64,000 nucleotides of DNA from Reticulitermes speratus (Eukaryota; Arthropoda; Insecta; Blattodea; Rhinotermitidae). The notes below the pieces were generated by a model that worked only from the letters and a program-made list of their open reading frames with translations, did no database searches and was not told the DNA's origin. The DNA lies in contig JAJKFL010000004.1 of assembly GCA_021186555.1 (NCBI GenBank), positions 12,270,779 to 12,334,778 on the forward strand, in the 5' to 3' direction. Both the position numbers and the translations under genes were made by a program. Positions 1 through 11,104 of the stretch are shown here, piece by piece (the stretch's first letter is position 1; each line of letters starts with the position of its first letter).

Positions 1-526
1 ACAGTTCTAACTGTAACATATACAGTTCTAACTGTAACATATACAGTTCTAACTAACATATACAGTTCTAACTGCAACATATACAGTTCTAACTGCAACA
101 TATACAGTTCTAACTGTAACATATACACTTCTAACTGCAACATATACAGTTCTAACTGCAACATATACAATTATAACTGCAACATATACAGTTCTAACTG
201 CAACATATACAATTATAACTGCAACATATACAATTATAACTGTAACATATACAGTTCTAACTGCAACATATACAGTTCTAACTGCAACATATACAATTAT
301 AACTGCAACATATACAGTTCTAACTGCAACATATACAATTATAACTGCAACATATACAATTATAACTGTAACATATACAGTTATAACTGTAACATATACA
401 GTTATAACTGTAACATATACAGTTATAACTGTAACATATACAGTTATAACTGTAACATATACAGTTATAACTGTAACATATACAGTTATAACTGTAACAT
501 ATACAGTTCTAACTGTAACATATACA
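1..526. repeat. 21-bp minisatellite array, cut by the window edge
   Basis: About 25 units of 21 bp share the core AACATATACAGTTCTAACTG. Two variants alternate (AGTTCTAACTG and AATTATAACTG), and the right-hand units are the most uniform (AGTTATAACTG). The array starts before base 1, so its full length is unknown. Because 21 is a multiple of three and the unit lacks stops on the minus strand, it gives a 173-residue open frame of repeated YVTVITV. I see no reason to call it a gene. Confidence 0.93.
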
Positions 527-1243
527 AAATCGTTTACGACTGCCCTGGCTGTGTCAGTATTGTGTCTCAATAATCAAGAACTGAGCTACATTTTCTGTTT
601 TGTTCGCAGCAGGCATCGTCATTTCATACGCAATTTTCATTACTGTTCTCCCAACCCCCCCCCCCCGCTCCCGGACCCCTTCGCTTTCACGTGCATTTTA
701 TCATCCGTCAATTGCACTACCAAATCTGACACAGAATTTGAAAGGCAATGATACTGAAAGTAGTCAGACACACATTTTGCACGGACCTGTATAAATGTAA
801 TGATATTGCTGGTAATGAAACAGAATGAAAGCTACAACACGATTCGGTTTTATTTCTTAAGCCAATAAAAAGTTTCGCAAAATGGGGCTCATATCAATTC
901 GGCGTTGCCCTAATATTTCGGGCACCTGCCCTGTTTCCATTATCACGGAATAATGTATGATAAAATGGAGAACAAATCTCTGAAATGCTGGACTTACTTC
1001 CGGTCTGAAGAGTTTGGTAGCAAACAGAAGAAGGTCGTCAGATTTACTTGCCACGAAATCCTCAAGTATCATAGCAAAGCATGTTTATACGCTATAAAAT
1101 GAGAGAAATCGGCCTTGGACTTGAAGCAGCGGAGTGTGAAGTCGGTGTTGTATATCGTGTCGTCACAAATTGGTAAGTTTGGTAAGCTTGGTAATATTAT
1201 ATTGTACACTATCATTTGAGACATCAGATTTGTACAATTCAAC
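527..1243. other. low-copy stretch, no gene recognised
   Basis: Short frames only. A run of 12 C lies near 655-666. I see no repeat, splice pattern or protein family here. Confidence 0.5.
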
Positions 1244-1428
1244 TAACTAACTAACCAACTACATGGAGCAGAGTTCTTCATCAAATCTACCAGTCCCTCA
1301 GCTAGTCAAGAAATTCCCTACATTTTATGGAACCCGAAGGTTCATTACCGCACTCACAACAGCCCGCCACCTGTCCCTATCCTGAGCCATATCAATCCAG
1401 TCTTTAAGTTGTACCAAATAATCATTCC
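1244..1428 (-). mobile_element. LINE-J 3' end, truncated copy
   Basis: The reverse complement reads the end of a non-LTR retrotransposon frame (about DWIDMAQDRDRWRAVVSAVMN), then a 3' UTR containing GGTTCCATAAAATGTAGGGA and GACTAGCTGAGG, then a TTAG/TTGG simple tail (CTAACTAACTAACC on the plus strand at 1240-1260). The same 3' end recurs at 5.0, 8.9, 41.2 and 41.5 kb. Only the extreme 3' part is present, as expected for a 5'-truncated LINE. Confidence 0.75.
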
Positions 1429-1612
1429 AGGTCCGAGGCTTTGTTGAATGATTCGTAACTTGGTAATTTTTTACGGTGAGTTGTTAGCAGCTCGCCCAAC
1501 CTCCAAGGTGGAAAACCACCCCTTGTCGGCTGTCCGCGATTGCTTATTCAATATATTCGCAGCTACCCTCCATATCCGCAGGCCGTTCCTACATCCGCAA
1601 CCTGAGGACGCG
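1429..1612 (+). mobile_element. dispersed repeat X, copy 1
   Basis: This matches 39,646-39,836 closely along its length, starting at AGGTCCGAGGCTTTGTTGAA and ending at GACGCGCCATGCCGTGGTGA. In both copies a LINE-J fragment lies on the left and a 23-bp tandem repeat starts on the right. The plus frame reads MIRNLVIFYGE and later RPTSKVENHPLSAVRDCLFN. I recall similar peptides from cockroach and termite repeats, but know of no function. Confidence 0.7.
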
Positions 1613-1980
1613 CCATGCCGTGGTGACAGGGACCGACTTATCATGGTGACAGGGACCGACTTATCGTGGTGACAGGGACCCACTTATCATGGTGACAGGG
1701 ACCCACTATGGTGACAGGACCGAAGTATCATGGTGACAGGGACCCACTTATGGTGACAGGGACCGACGTATCATGGTGACAGGGACCGACTTATCATGGT
1801 GACAGGGACCGACTTATCATGGTGACAGGGACCGACTTATCATGGTGACAGGGACCCACTTATCATGGTGACAGGGACCCACTTATGGTGACAGGGACCG
1901 ACGTATCATGGTGACAGGGACCGACTTATCATGGTGACAGGGACCGACTTATCATGGTGACAGGGACCGACTTATCATGG
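1613..1980. repeat. 23-bp minisatellite next to repeat X
   Basis: About 16 units of 23 bp with the core ATGGTGACAGGGACCGACTT. The GACCC/GACCG variants and a short unit (CACTTATGGTGACAGG) repeat with a spacing of 135 bp (1741 and 1876), which suggests a duplicated block of six units. Three to four units of the same repeat follow repeat X copy 2 at 39.84 kb. Confidence 0.92.
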
Positions 1981-2555
1981 GTACACTTCAACATGTAGCC
2001 ATTCTCTGATCTTAAAGCCAGTGGCAGTTGCGATCAGTGCCTCCACCATCAGGGTGGATGCGGACAATGACGAGGACCAGCTAATATACATACATATTCA
2101 GTACACACACACGATGCCACTTCCTTACTGCCTACTTTACGTAGGTGCTACAAAGTTTCCTGTTAACTCACGTTTGTCGCAACTGACGGACTGTGAAGTT
2201 TTTACAAATCCCTAATAGATTTTTTGCTAAGTTTAAAATATCGCGCTATATGTATTAGACCTTATAGCCTAAATCTACTATGTCTATCTTTTTCCGGTGT
2301 TTCTACAGAAAGTACTGACCCTTGTTCAGGGTGAGAAACTGGTTGAGTCTTTAACATCCACCTGAACCCAATTTAGTCACACTGAAGACGGAGGCAGTAA
2401 GTTTCTCACAAACGTCAGAACAAACCAAGCACACTACACAAGTGTAAAAACCCCAAAAAAAAAACTTGATTTGAAAAAAAAACCGCTAAGAAAATGTGAA
2501 AACGTTAAATAGAAGGTACATTTCGTAAGGCAAATGAAGTAACAGAAATATGGTT
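1981..2555. other. low-copy stretch, no gene recognised
   Basis: No recognisable family. The stretch contains A-rich tracts near 2452-2482. Confidence 0.45.
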
Positions 2556-3445
2556 TCAACCCTCTAAACCCCAGTGGTTACTATATGTACCACAATGTTT
2601 AACATTCACAAATTCTACGTTCTGCCCACACACTGTATTTATGTGTTTTGTGTGGATCTCAGAACAAACAGCGATTATTTCACTGTACAGCATTAACTGA
2701 CTGGTTTGTATAACTGAGACGGAGTGTGATTACTGCGCGGTACGGACTGTATTTATGTGTTTTGTGTGGATCTCAGAACAAACAGCGATTATTTCACTGT
2801 ACAACATTAACTAACTGGTTTGTATAACTGAGACGGAGTGTTTTACTGCGCGGTACGGACTGTATTTATGTGTTTTGTGGGATCTCAGAACAAACAGCGA
2901 TTATTTCACTGTACAACATTAACTGACTGGTTTGTATAACTGAGACGTAGTGTGTTTACTGCGCGGTACGGACTGTATTTATGTGTTTTGTGTGGATCTC
3001 AGAAGAAACAGCGATTATTTCACTGTACAGCATTAACTGACTGGTTTGTATAACTGAGACGGAGTGTGTTTACTGCGCGGTACGGACTGTATTTATGTGT
3101 TTTGTGTGGATCTCAGAACAAACAGCGATTATTTCACTGTACAGCATTAACTGACTGGTTTGTATAACTGAGACGGAGTGTGTTTACTGCGCGGTACGGA
3201 CTGTATTTATGTGTTTTGTGTGGATCTGAGAACAAACAGCGATTATTTCACTGTACAGCATTAACTGACTGGTTTGTATAACTGAGACGGAGTGTGTTTA
3301 CTGCGCGGTACGGACTGTATTTATGTGTTTTGTGTGGATCTCAGAACAAACAGCGATTATTTCACTGTAAAACATTAACTGACTGGTTTGTATAACTGAG
3401 ACGGAGTGTGTTTACTGCGCGGTACGGACTGGGCCTTTAAATATA
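2556..3445. repeat. 114-bp satellite, cluster 1
   Basis: A leader of about 70 bp (AACCCCAGTGGTTACTATAT... TCTACGTTCTGCCCACACA) is followed by seven units of 114 bp that begin GGACTGTATTTATGTGTTTT and end TTACTGCGCGGTAC. The last unit exits through GGACTGGGCCTTTAAATATA. The spacing is exact at 2970 and 3084. The same leader, unit and exit occur at 23.8-24.9 and 25.7-26.9 kb. Confidence 0.95.
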
Positions 3446-3544
3446 ATTCAGGATAGTTTTCTTCTTTAAAGTGTTAATAACTAAAGCATGTTACAACACA
3501 ACTAAGTAAGACTGACGCCATGCATACGTAAGATGCAATGGTGC

Positions 3545-3762
3545 TCCAATTCTTCTTGACCTACACCCCAGCCGAAGAGGAGTGATCAGTTTCATTCATC
3601 TGCCGCTTCATCCTGGGGAAAGAATCTTGGATACCCACTGGACAGAAATCTGAGTGGAACCCAGGGTCCGTGTAAACACAGCAGTACAAATAATGTTTTG
3701 ACCACAGCTGGGAGTTGAACCCCAAGCGGTCAGCTTTTAGCCCTCACTAACCCCGGCTTCTA
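3545..3762 (-). mobile_element. old tRNA-derived SINE, divergent
   Basis: Read on the minus strand it begins AAGCCGGGGTTAGTGAGGGC. It has a decayed B box (GGGGTTCAACTCCC) and a central part GTGGGTATCCAAGATTCTTT followed by CCCCAGGATGAAGCGGC. This matches the shared central domain (GGGTACC...TTCCCGGGGGTAAAGCGGC) of the SINE-A and SINE-B copies in this window. Confidence 0.55.
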
Positions 3763-4479
3763 ATAGCTAAATGATTTAGCGACCGCAATGCAATATAACA
3801 GACAGCGTCCCTTTTATCTTGTCCACGAGCACGGCAGCAGTTATGCGATGTCTTGGCGGATGCGAGCTCTCCATGCAATAAACCTGCTGTACTCAAAGAC
3901 ACGATAAAAGGAACATCCTGTATACACTTTACATTCAAATTGCTAACTGTAACATTACTGGAAAGCGGTAGGTCTATGTATGCCAACATCGCACGACTCA
4001 CACGCACATAATATTGCGTAATATTTTCCCTATGGTCTGAACAAACACGACGTTGCGGTATGCACTAGGGTATTCGCACTGCATGTGGTAATGGCACTGG
4101 AATGCTGTCAGTGCCATCGCGTGACACGCGTGGAGGGGGGCGGTTTGGAAACATAACTGACATCATTATCATTGGGCAACGTGCCCCTGAATTCTGTATT
4201 TCACGTTTGCAAGTTGCAATAGTCATTGAGTGTCAAGGTATGTGCAAATACCCGACGTCAATCCATGCCTCGAATCGCGACGCACTTGGCAGGCCGCCTT
4301 CGCAGAACGCGCCAGGAAACCACTTCAAAGCCTAGAAACCAATACCAGACAAGAAAGGGAATTTGAGGCATTTCAGCAAGACCAAAACCATCCATCTGGA
4401 GACACACCTATGTACGATTCGGATTTTAGAATACATAATTGTCTTTCACGAGTCTTCAGAGTACTGAAACATACAGTGT
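3763..4479. other. low-copy stretch, no gene recognised
   Basis: Only short frames on both strands (the longest about 86 residues), none with a recognisable family or splice context. Confidence 0.45.
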
Positions 4480-4905
4480 AAGTTCTTCACGTTATATTCA
4501 CCGTACATTTTGATTCAATTAGCAGCATTATAACCAACAAATTCACTTTTTGTATTTCTGTTACACTTTAGATCTTGTAGATCTGCCCGCAATTTCAAAA
4601 AAGTTTTTAACAGTTTTAACACCTTTAATATTTTAACTACTATCAACCAGATACTGCTTCATATCTGCAACCCGCAGTGTTATACCTCAAGCTTTTGACG
4701 CAAGACGAACACAGCCTGCATTTGAAAGTGAACAGAAGCTACAAAACATTGTGATGACGTGATAATACCAAATGAACCGGTGACAGTGAGGTGAACCTAC
4801 TGGTGTACCGTGATGATGGCTGGACCACAGCCGAAACATGTGTAGGGTAAAAGTGTAACAGAAATACAAAAAGTACCATTTGTTGGTTATAATACTGCTA
4901 ATACA
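4480..4905. mobile_element. foldback element FB3, deleted copy
   Basis: This is nearly identical to the foldback element at 45,283-45,877 but has lost most of the left arm: after TTTCTGTTACACTTTAGATC it jumps into the loop (TCTGCCCGCAATTTCAAAAA). The right arm is complete, including the hairpin GGCTGGACCACAGCCGAAAC at about 4816-4835 and the end TTGTTGGTTATAATACTGCT. The left tip has ATTCACCGTACATTTTG, the family's terminal motif in inverse orientation. Confidence 0.8.
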
Positions 4906-4990
4906 GTGTAAGTATATGTCACAGCTTTATGCATGAAGAAACTTGATTGCAAGTGCTTATAGTTCATTAGTACACAAAACGTTAGGACTT

Positions 4991-5133
4991 CCTTAACAAC
5001 CAACTAACTAACTAACTAACTAACTCCATGTAGCAAAGTCCTTCTTGGGAAGCTAGCAGGTCGTCAGCTAGTCAAGAAATTCCCCTCTTTTATGGAACAC
5101 AAAGGTTCATTACCGCATTCACAAGAGCCCTTA
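4991..5133 (-). mobile_element. LINE-J 3' tail fragment
   Basis: The plus strand shows AACTAACTAACTAACTAACT, then CTCCATGTAGCAAAGTCCTT, GTCAGCTAGTCAAGAAATTC and TTCATTACCGCATTCACAAG. This is the reverse complement of the LINE-J 3' UTR plus its TTAG tail. Only about 140 bp remain. Confidence 0.7.
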
Positions 5134-5497
5134 ACAACATACGCAATAAACTTTGTGGTGGATCCGCACGTTAAAATAACGGCCTCCAAATTCATATGTT
5201 GTATGTGAAGCGAATACAGTGCAGTACAAAAGTTTACGGGCTGCATATGCTTTCTCTTTATCAAAGTTGTGTGTGTGTGTGTGTGTGTGCAGACGGCCCA
5301 CGCTTCAGCTCCTAAGCGCAAGTCACGTAAAACGCGAGAAATCCAGATTTGGTACAGCTGAAAACTTTAGATTTTGGATGTGTTTTAGCAAGCGCAGGTA
5401 CATTCACTTTTGGTGGATCCTGTGCGCAAGTAGGAGCGGCCAAGCTCGTGAAAGGCTGTAACACTGTTATCCTAAGAAACTACAGTCTGCTGTAAGA
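5134..5497. other. low-copy stretch with a (TG)n run
   Basis: A short TG microsatellite lies at about 5269-5291. Nothing else is recognised. Confidence 0.5.
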
Positions 5498-6289
5498 AGC
5501 GAACTGTCAGCAACTTTGTGGTGTCACGAACTGTCAGCAACTTTGTGGTGTCACGAACTGTCAGCAACGTTGTGGTGTCACGAACTGTCAGAAACTTTGC
5601 GGTGTCACGAACTGTCAGCAACGTTGTGGTGTCACGAACTGTCAGAAACTTTGCGGTGTCACGAACTGTCAGCAACGTTGTGGTGTCACGAACTGTCAGA
5701 AACTTTGCGGTGTCACGAACTGTCAGCAACGTTGTGGTGTCACGAACTGTCAGAAACTTTGCGGTGTCACGAACTGTCAGCAACGTTGTGGTGTCACGAA
5801 CTGTCAGAAACTTTGTGGTGTCACGAACTGTCAACAACTTTGTGGTGTCACGAACTGTCAGCAACTTTGTTGTGTCACGAACTGTCAGCGACATTGTGGT
5901 GTCACGAACTGTCAGCAACCTTGTGGTGTCACGAACTGTCAGCAACTTTGCGGAGTCACGAACTGTCAGCAACTTTGCGGTGTCACGAACTGTCAGCAAC
6001 TTTGCGGTGTCACTAACTGTCAGCAACTTTGTGGTGTCACGAACTGTCAGCAACGTTGTGGTGTCACAAACTGTCAGCAACGTTGTGGTGTCACGAACTG
6101 TCAGCAACTTTGTGGTGTCACGAACTGTCAGCAACTTTGTGGTGTCACGAACTGTCAGCAACTTTGTGGTGTCACGAACTGTCAGCAACTTTGTGGTGTC
6201 ACGAACTGTCAGCAACTTTGTGGTGTCACGAACTGTCAGTAACTTTGTGGTGTCACGAACTGTCAGCAACTTTGTGGTGTCACGAACTA
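5498..6289. repeat. 27-bp minisatellite array
   Basis: About 29 units of 27 bp with the core GGTGTCACGAACTGTCAGCA. Between about 5565 and 5805 units alternate strictly between CAGCAACGTTGTGG and CAGAAACTTTGCGG, giving a 54-bp higher-order dimer. Outside that block the array is monomeric and almost uniform. Several frames stay open on both strands because 27 is a multiple of three. I do not regard them as coding. Confidence 0.95.
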
Positions 6290-6571
6290 CATTTGCCATA
6301 TTAGACGTGTGTTGTTTTTGCAGATTTAGCAGTCCTCTGTAGATGGCAGCATGTTAGTGATTACTGAACACCATGCCACGTATTTGCTAATACGTTTTGA
6401 AACTCGGTTGGCACTCACAGCATAAGCTAACAATTTAGAGCATGTCTGTTGACGCAGACGAAACTCCTTGACGCACAGCCGTCAACGCGCATCGTCACAA
6501 TGCTGATTTCAGCCCCAAGTTCGCATGAATGTTAAACACGTCGCCAGCAGAACTCACAAATTCTGCCTTCT

Positions 6572-6696
6572 TACTGCATAACTTATAGTTCCACATAACT
6601 ATCAGCTTCACTACTGCATAACTTATAGCTCCACATAACTATCAGCTTCACTACTGCATAACTTATAGTTCCACATAACTATCAGCTTCACTACTG
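6572..6696. repeat. 40-bp tandem triplication
   Basis: Three units of exactly 40 bp start at 6572, 6612 and 6652 (TACTGCATAACTTATAGTTC...). The last passes into TACTGCTTTC. Confidence 0.9.
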
Positions 6697-6724
6697 CTTT
6701 CTTTGTAAACAGCTAATTGCATAA

Positions 6725-6993
6725 GGTAAAGTTCACCCTATAACAGGCCATGAAAGCCCAGAGGGGGAGTAGAGGTATAGCTCTACTCTTTCTGTAACCT
6801 CGGCGCTAGATGGGGGTGGGTGGTCAACGCCACGCCCCGGCCACTTTATACCCGGTACCCATTGTATAGGCGGCTGGGTAGGCCCCAGGGCCGGTCTGGA
6901 CGAGTGCTGAAAACATCGCCCCCACCGGGATTCGATCCCCGGGCCGTCCAGCTCGTAGCGAGTCGCTATACCGACTGAGCTATCCCGGCCCAT
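6725..6993 (-). mobile_element. SINE-A, near full length
   Basis: On the minus strand it starts TGGGCCGGGATAGCTCAGTC. The A box is TAGCTCAGTCGG and the B box GGGATCGAATCCC, so the head is tRNA-derived. The body contains GACCGGCCCTGGGGCC, CAATGGGTACCGGGT, GGCCGGGGCGTGGCGTTGAC and an end AGAGTAGAGCTATACCTCTA then GGCCTGTTATAGGGTGAAC. Compared with sister copies it lacks a few bases of the central TTCCCGGGGG motif. The head could be mistaken for a tRNA gene, but the same body follows it in every copy. Confidence 0.9.
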
Positions 6994-6998
6994 AAGTA

Positions 6999-7100
6999 CT
7001 GATTAAATATATATATATGTGCGTGTATGTATGCATGTATATGTGTGTGTAGTATGTATGTATGTGTGTGTATGTATGTGTGTGTATGTATGTATGCATG
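6999..7100. repeat. TATG/TG microsatellite
   Basis: An alternating run of ATATAT, TGTGTG and TATG motifs lies immediately beyond the tRNA end of the minus-strand SINE-A copy. Confidence 0.85.
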
Positions 7101-7280
7101 TGCCAGAAATAACTTCAAAGTAAAGTGATTGTTGATTTACAAGCAACATTTAGGAATAATATATAGATGCATCATGATCTACTCAGTACCAAACATCAGA
7201 TGTTCACGAACTCACAGTGCTTAACAGCATTATGTGCAGACCTCTTATAAGCAATTTTACCCAGATCAGACAATAGATGT

Positions 7281-8368
7281 GAAAAGTGTGGGCAGTAACA
7301 CAGTTATGACCTAAATAAAGTGTGGGCAGTAACACAGTTATGACCCTAAATAAAGTGTGGGCAGTAACACAGTTATGACCCTAAATAAAGTGTGGGCAGT
7401 AACACAGTTATGACCCTAAATAAAGTGTGGGCAGTAACACAGTTATGACCCTAAATAAAGTGTGGGCAGTAACACAGTTATGACCCTAAATAAAGTGTGG
7501 CAGTAACACAGTTATGACCCTAAATAAAGTGTGGGCAGTAACACAGTTATGACCCTAAATAAGTGTGGGCAGTAACACAGTTATGACCCTAAATAAAGTG
7601 TGGGCAGTAACACAGTTATGACCCTAAATAAAGTTGGGCAGTAACACAGTTATGACCCTAAATAAAGTGTGGGCAGTAACACAGTTATGACCCTAAATAA
7701 AGTGTGTGCAGTAACACAGTTATGACCCTAAATAAAGTGTGGCGTAACACAGTTATGACCCTAATAAAGTGTGGGCAGTAACACAGTTATGACCCTAAAT
7801 AAGTGTGGGCAGTAACACAGTTATGACCCTAAATAAAGTATGGGCAGTAACACAGTTATGACCCTAAATAAAGTGTGGGCAGTAACACAGTTATGACCCT
7901 AAATAAAGTGTGGGCAGTAACACAGTTATGACCCTAAATAACAACTTTGATATGGTGGGCAGTAACACATTATGACCCTAAATAAAGTGTGGGCAGTAAC
8001 ACAGTTATGACCCTAAATAAAGTTGGGCAGTAACACAGTTATGACCCTAAATAAAGTTGGGCAGTAACACAGTTATGACCCTAAATAAAGTGTGGGCAGT
8101 AACACAGTTATGACCCTAAATAAAGTGTGGGCAGTAACACAGTTATGACCCTAAATAAAGTGTGGGCAGTAACACAGTTATGACCCTAAATAAAGTATGG
8201 GCAGTAACACAGTTATGACCCTAAATAAAGTGTGGGCAGTAACACAGTTATGACCCTAAATAAAGTGTGGGCAGTAACACAGTTATGACCTAATAAAGTG
8301 TGGGCAGTAACACATTATGACCCTAAATAAAGTGTGGGCAGTAACACATTATGACCCTAAATAAAGTA
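7281..8368. repeat. 35-bp minisatellite array
   Basis: About 31 units of 35 bp with the core GTGGGCAGTAACACAGTTAT then GACCCTAAATAAA. Units differ mainly by single-base losses in GGG, AAA and CCC runs, which could be genuine or homopolymer sequencing error. One unit near 7940 carries an extra ACAACTTTGATAT. Each unit contains AATAAA, but nothing supports its use as a polyadenylation signal. Confidence 0.95.
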
Positions 8369-8535
8369 TGACTGCCACTGAGCCGATTTTCGCGACATTT
8401 CTCGACTATTTTTTGTAAACGATTCCTATACAAAATTTCATGAAAATCTAACTAAATTTTCAGTCGCTATACTAAGTCACAGACGGACGGATGGACGTAG
8501 TATCCGCATAAGACCTTCTTTATTTCCCAAAACAG
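8369..8535. mobile_element. fragment of a dispersed repeat
   Basis: It contains ATACAAAATTTCATGAAAAT and CACAGACGGACGGATGGACG. The pairing of a GTCCGTCC-type motif with TTTTCATGAAATTT recurs at 26.9, 43.4 and 47.5 kb, sometimes on the opposite strand. I cannot classify the family. Confidence 0.45.
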
Positions 8536-8892
8536 CCAAAATTAAAGTTTAAAAATTTTGCCACATTCGTACATTTTACCAATTGACGTCTTGCGATACT
8601 ACGTAGCGTAAGAAATATTGCCTGTTCCGGCTTCAAAAGTCATCCATCCTTTCCTCTTCATTCCATTCCATTTCTCATTTACCGTCTGCATGCTATGCGT
8701 CTTTGACCAGTTTCTCATTGTCCATTCCCTGCCGCATATGCTGATGCATTTCTCTCGCAAGTCATGGATTCCGCTAGTAATGGAGAATATCTGTCTTTAA
8801 TTTCTGGTGCCTTCGCCTCGGTATTTATCCAGTTTATTACACCCTTTCACCATCCACAGTAATTAAATGTTCGCAGCTTCACTCAAAGCAAT
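8536..8892. other. low-copy stretch, no gene recognised
   Basis: Nothing recognisable beyond a 60-residue chance frame. Confidence 0.45.
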
Positions 8893-9045
8893 AGGGTGGG
8901 AGTGTGTGGATTGGATTTATCTGGCTCAGAATAGGGACAACTGGCGGGCTGTCGCACAAAACTTTGGAAGATTTTTTTACTAATTGAGAAACCTCTTAGT
9001 TTCTCTAGAAGAATTCTGCTCCATTGAGTTAATTATTTAGCATTT
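8893..9045 (+). mobile_element. LINE-J 3' end fragment
   Basis: It contains GTGGATTGGATTTATCTGGC then TCAGAATAGGGACAACTGGC, which reads W-I-Y/W-L-A-Q-N-R-D like the tail frame at 41.3 kb. A divergent UTR and GAATTCTGCTCCATTGAGTT follow. Confidence 0.65.
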
Positions 9046-9665
9046 TATCGTCATCTCGAAGTAGTGTGACCCAAATTTCGCATCCCCACGGTGTAGCTAT
9101 AGATCTATATTTTCATTTCATATTCTTTCTCGTTGTGTACAGCACGCTGCATGGAATGTCTGCAGGTTTCCTTCTGTATCGCCATCACAATTCAACTTAT
9201 GATCTAGGTCTCATATAACCATTCGACTTCCCTCTTACACACATGCCCAACACATCGTGCCACTTTCGGTCTCGATATCCTAATGTTATGTGACCCGCAA
9301 GACACGAAGTTCCTTGTAATGTAAAACGTTAAGTTGCTCACTTAGTTTAGCCTTCTCAGTTACGAACACAGAGCGGGTAGAATTTCATTTCTAGGCGCTG
9401 GACTTACGACGTCAGTATCTCTGAACTCTGACGTCATCGTTTGCACACTGCAGAAGGCATCCACAGAACTTCAGTGGTGCAATACAGAGCTACAGGAGAA
9501 AATTCCCCTGCTGTAGCTCACATCACGTGACAAGGTAATCGTGGAGGTGGCATTTAGTGCATCCGGGCGGACAGTGTTATGTCGGTAATTGTCGCGTTAT
9601 TACTGCCTGTCGCAGTCTGGTGCTGCGCTTAACAAAACCTGGAAAATTCAGCTGCAGTATGCAAT
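9046..9665. other. low-copy stretch, no gene recognised
   Basis: No repeat or protein family seen. Confidence 0.4.
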
Positions 9666-10511
9666 GAACACTTACGTTATGTAAGTATGCACTGTACGTT
9701 GTGTAAGTATGCACTGTACGTTATGTAAGTATGCACTGTACGTTATGTAAGTATGCACTGTACGTTGTGTAAGTATGCACTGTACGTTATGTAAGTATGC
9801 ACTGTACGTTATGTAAGTATGCACTGTACGTTGTGTAAGTATGCACTGTACGTTATGTAAGTATGCACTGTACGTTGTGTAAGTATGCACTGTACGTTGT
9901 GTAAGTATGCACTGTACGTTGTGTAAGTATGCACTGTACGTTATGTAAGTATGCACTGTACGTTATGTAAGTATGCACTGTACGTTATGTAAGTATGCAC
10001 TGTACGTTATGTAAGTATGCACTGTACGTTGTGTAAGTATGCACTGTACGTTGTGTAAGTATGCACTGTACGTTATGTAAGTATGCACTGTACGTTATGT
10101 AAGTATGCACTGTACGTTATGTAAGTATGCACTGTACGTTATGTAAGTATGCACTGTACGTTGTGTAAGTATGCACTGTACGTTATGTAAGTATGCACTG
10201 TACGTTATGTAAGTATGCACTGTACGTTATGTAAGTATGCACTGTACGTTATATAAGTATGCACTGTACGTTGTGTAAGTATGCACTGTACGTTATGTAA
10301 GTATGCACTGTACGTTGTGTAAGTAAGTATGCACTGTACGTTGTGTAAGTATGCGCTGTACGTTGTGTAAGTATGCGCTGTACGTTGTGTAAGTATGCAT
10401 TGTACGTTGTGTAAGTATGCACTGTACGTTGTGTAAGTAAGTGTGCACTGTACGTTGTGTAAGTAAGTATGCACTGTACGTTGTGTATGTAAGTATGCAC
10501 TGTACGTTGTC
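9666..10511. repeat. 22-bp minisatellite array
   Basis: About 38 units of 22 bp with the core GTAAGTATGCACTGTACGTT, differing mainly as GTTATGTAAG versus GTTGTGTAAG. The last few units contain GTAAGTAAGTATGC insertions of 4 bp. Three units (66 nt) equal 22 codons, so long repetitive frames appear on the minus strand. They are artefacts of the unit. Confidence 0.95.
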
Positions 10512-10606
10512 CGATTTACTTGATTCAGTGACATAATTAAGACATACATTACAGATTAAGGAAGATCATAAACTGTTTGAAAATGTTTCAATCTACAGAT
10601 ATTTGG

Positions 10607-10820
10607 TGGGCCGGGATAGCTCAGTCGGTATAGCGACTCGCTACGGGCTGGACGGTCCGGGGATCGACTCCCGGTGGATGCGAGATTTTTCGTAGCCGTC
10701 CAGACCGGCCCTGGGGCCCACCCAGCCTCCTATACAATGGGTACCGGGTCTCTTTCCCGGGGGTAAAGCGACCGGGGCGTGGAGTTGACCACCCACCCTC
10801 ATCTAGTGCCGGGGTTAAAG
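10607..10820 (+). mobile_element. SINE-A, 3'-truncated copy
   Basis: It starts TGGGCCGGGATAGCTCAGTC with an intact A box and the B box GGGATCGACTCCC. The central GGGTACCGGGTCTCTTTCCC and GGGGTAAAGCGACCGGGGCG follow. It stops at GTGCCGGGGTTAAAG, losing the CTATACCTCTACTCC end seen in sister copies. Confidence 0.9.
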
Positions 10821-10974
10821 TATCTTGGTATCTAGCATTAAACGAAGAACAGAAGATAAAGGAGTTCGCGAATAGGGCACTGAAGAGCAGAGAGGAAGTA
10901 TCACGAAACTAGAGAAAATTTCATTATAAGTAGCTTCGTGACTGAAGAAAATCACAAAACATCAGTGAATATTG

Positions 10975-11098
10975 AATCATGTCGCCGCGAAAGTTTTAAA
11001 TCTTATATCAGTGAATAAAGTTGCTGTTACGGCCGAAATCTGAACCCAGGGTCTCCTGATTCAAATCAGGTGTTACACCCTAACCAAGACGTGCGGTG
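10975..11098 (-). mobile_element. possible SINE-D with a tRNA-like head
   Basis: The minus strand reads GCACGTCTTGGTTAGGGTGT (A-box like), then an anticodon-like stem CCTGATTTGAATCAGG, then CCTGGGTTCAGATTTCGGCC (weak B box), then GTAACAGCAACTTTATTCAC. The T arm is poor, so a live tRNA gene is unlikely. A tRNA-derived SINE or tRNA pseudogene is the better reading. It lies beside LINE-R. Confidence 0.4.
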
Positions 11099-11104
11099 GT
11101 ATTC

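Noticed and set aside
4687-4869. A conserved 60-residue protein (MYFCYTFTLHMFRLWSSHHH...) seen three times
   Set aside because: All three occurrences lie in the arms of foldback FB3. The identity follows from DNA duplication, and the DNA is equally conserved in every frame.
4991-5030. Telomeric repeat
   Set aside because: The repeat is CTAA/TTAG (4 bp), not the insect TTAGG unit, and it is the simple tail of a LINE-J end.
5498-6342. Long repetitive open frames (up to 275 residues) in the 27-bp array, and similar frames in the 21-, 18-, 36-, 39- and 17-bp arrays
   Set aside because: The unit lengths are multiples of three or lack stops in some frames. Frames are open on both strands, and no start context, splice sites or non-repetitive domain accompany them.
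7281-8368. An array of polyadenylation signals, one per 35-bp unit
   Set aside because: AATAAA is simply part of the unit. There is no upstream gene and no downstream GT-rich element.
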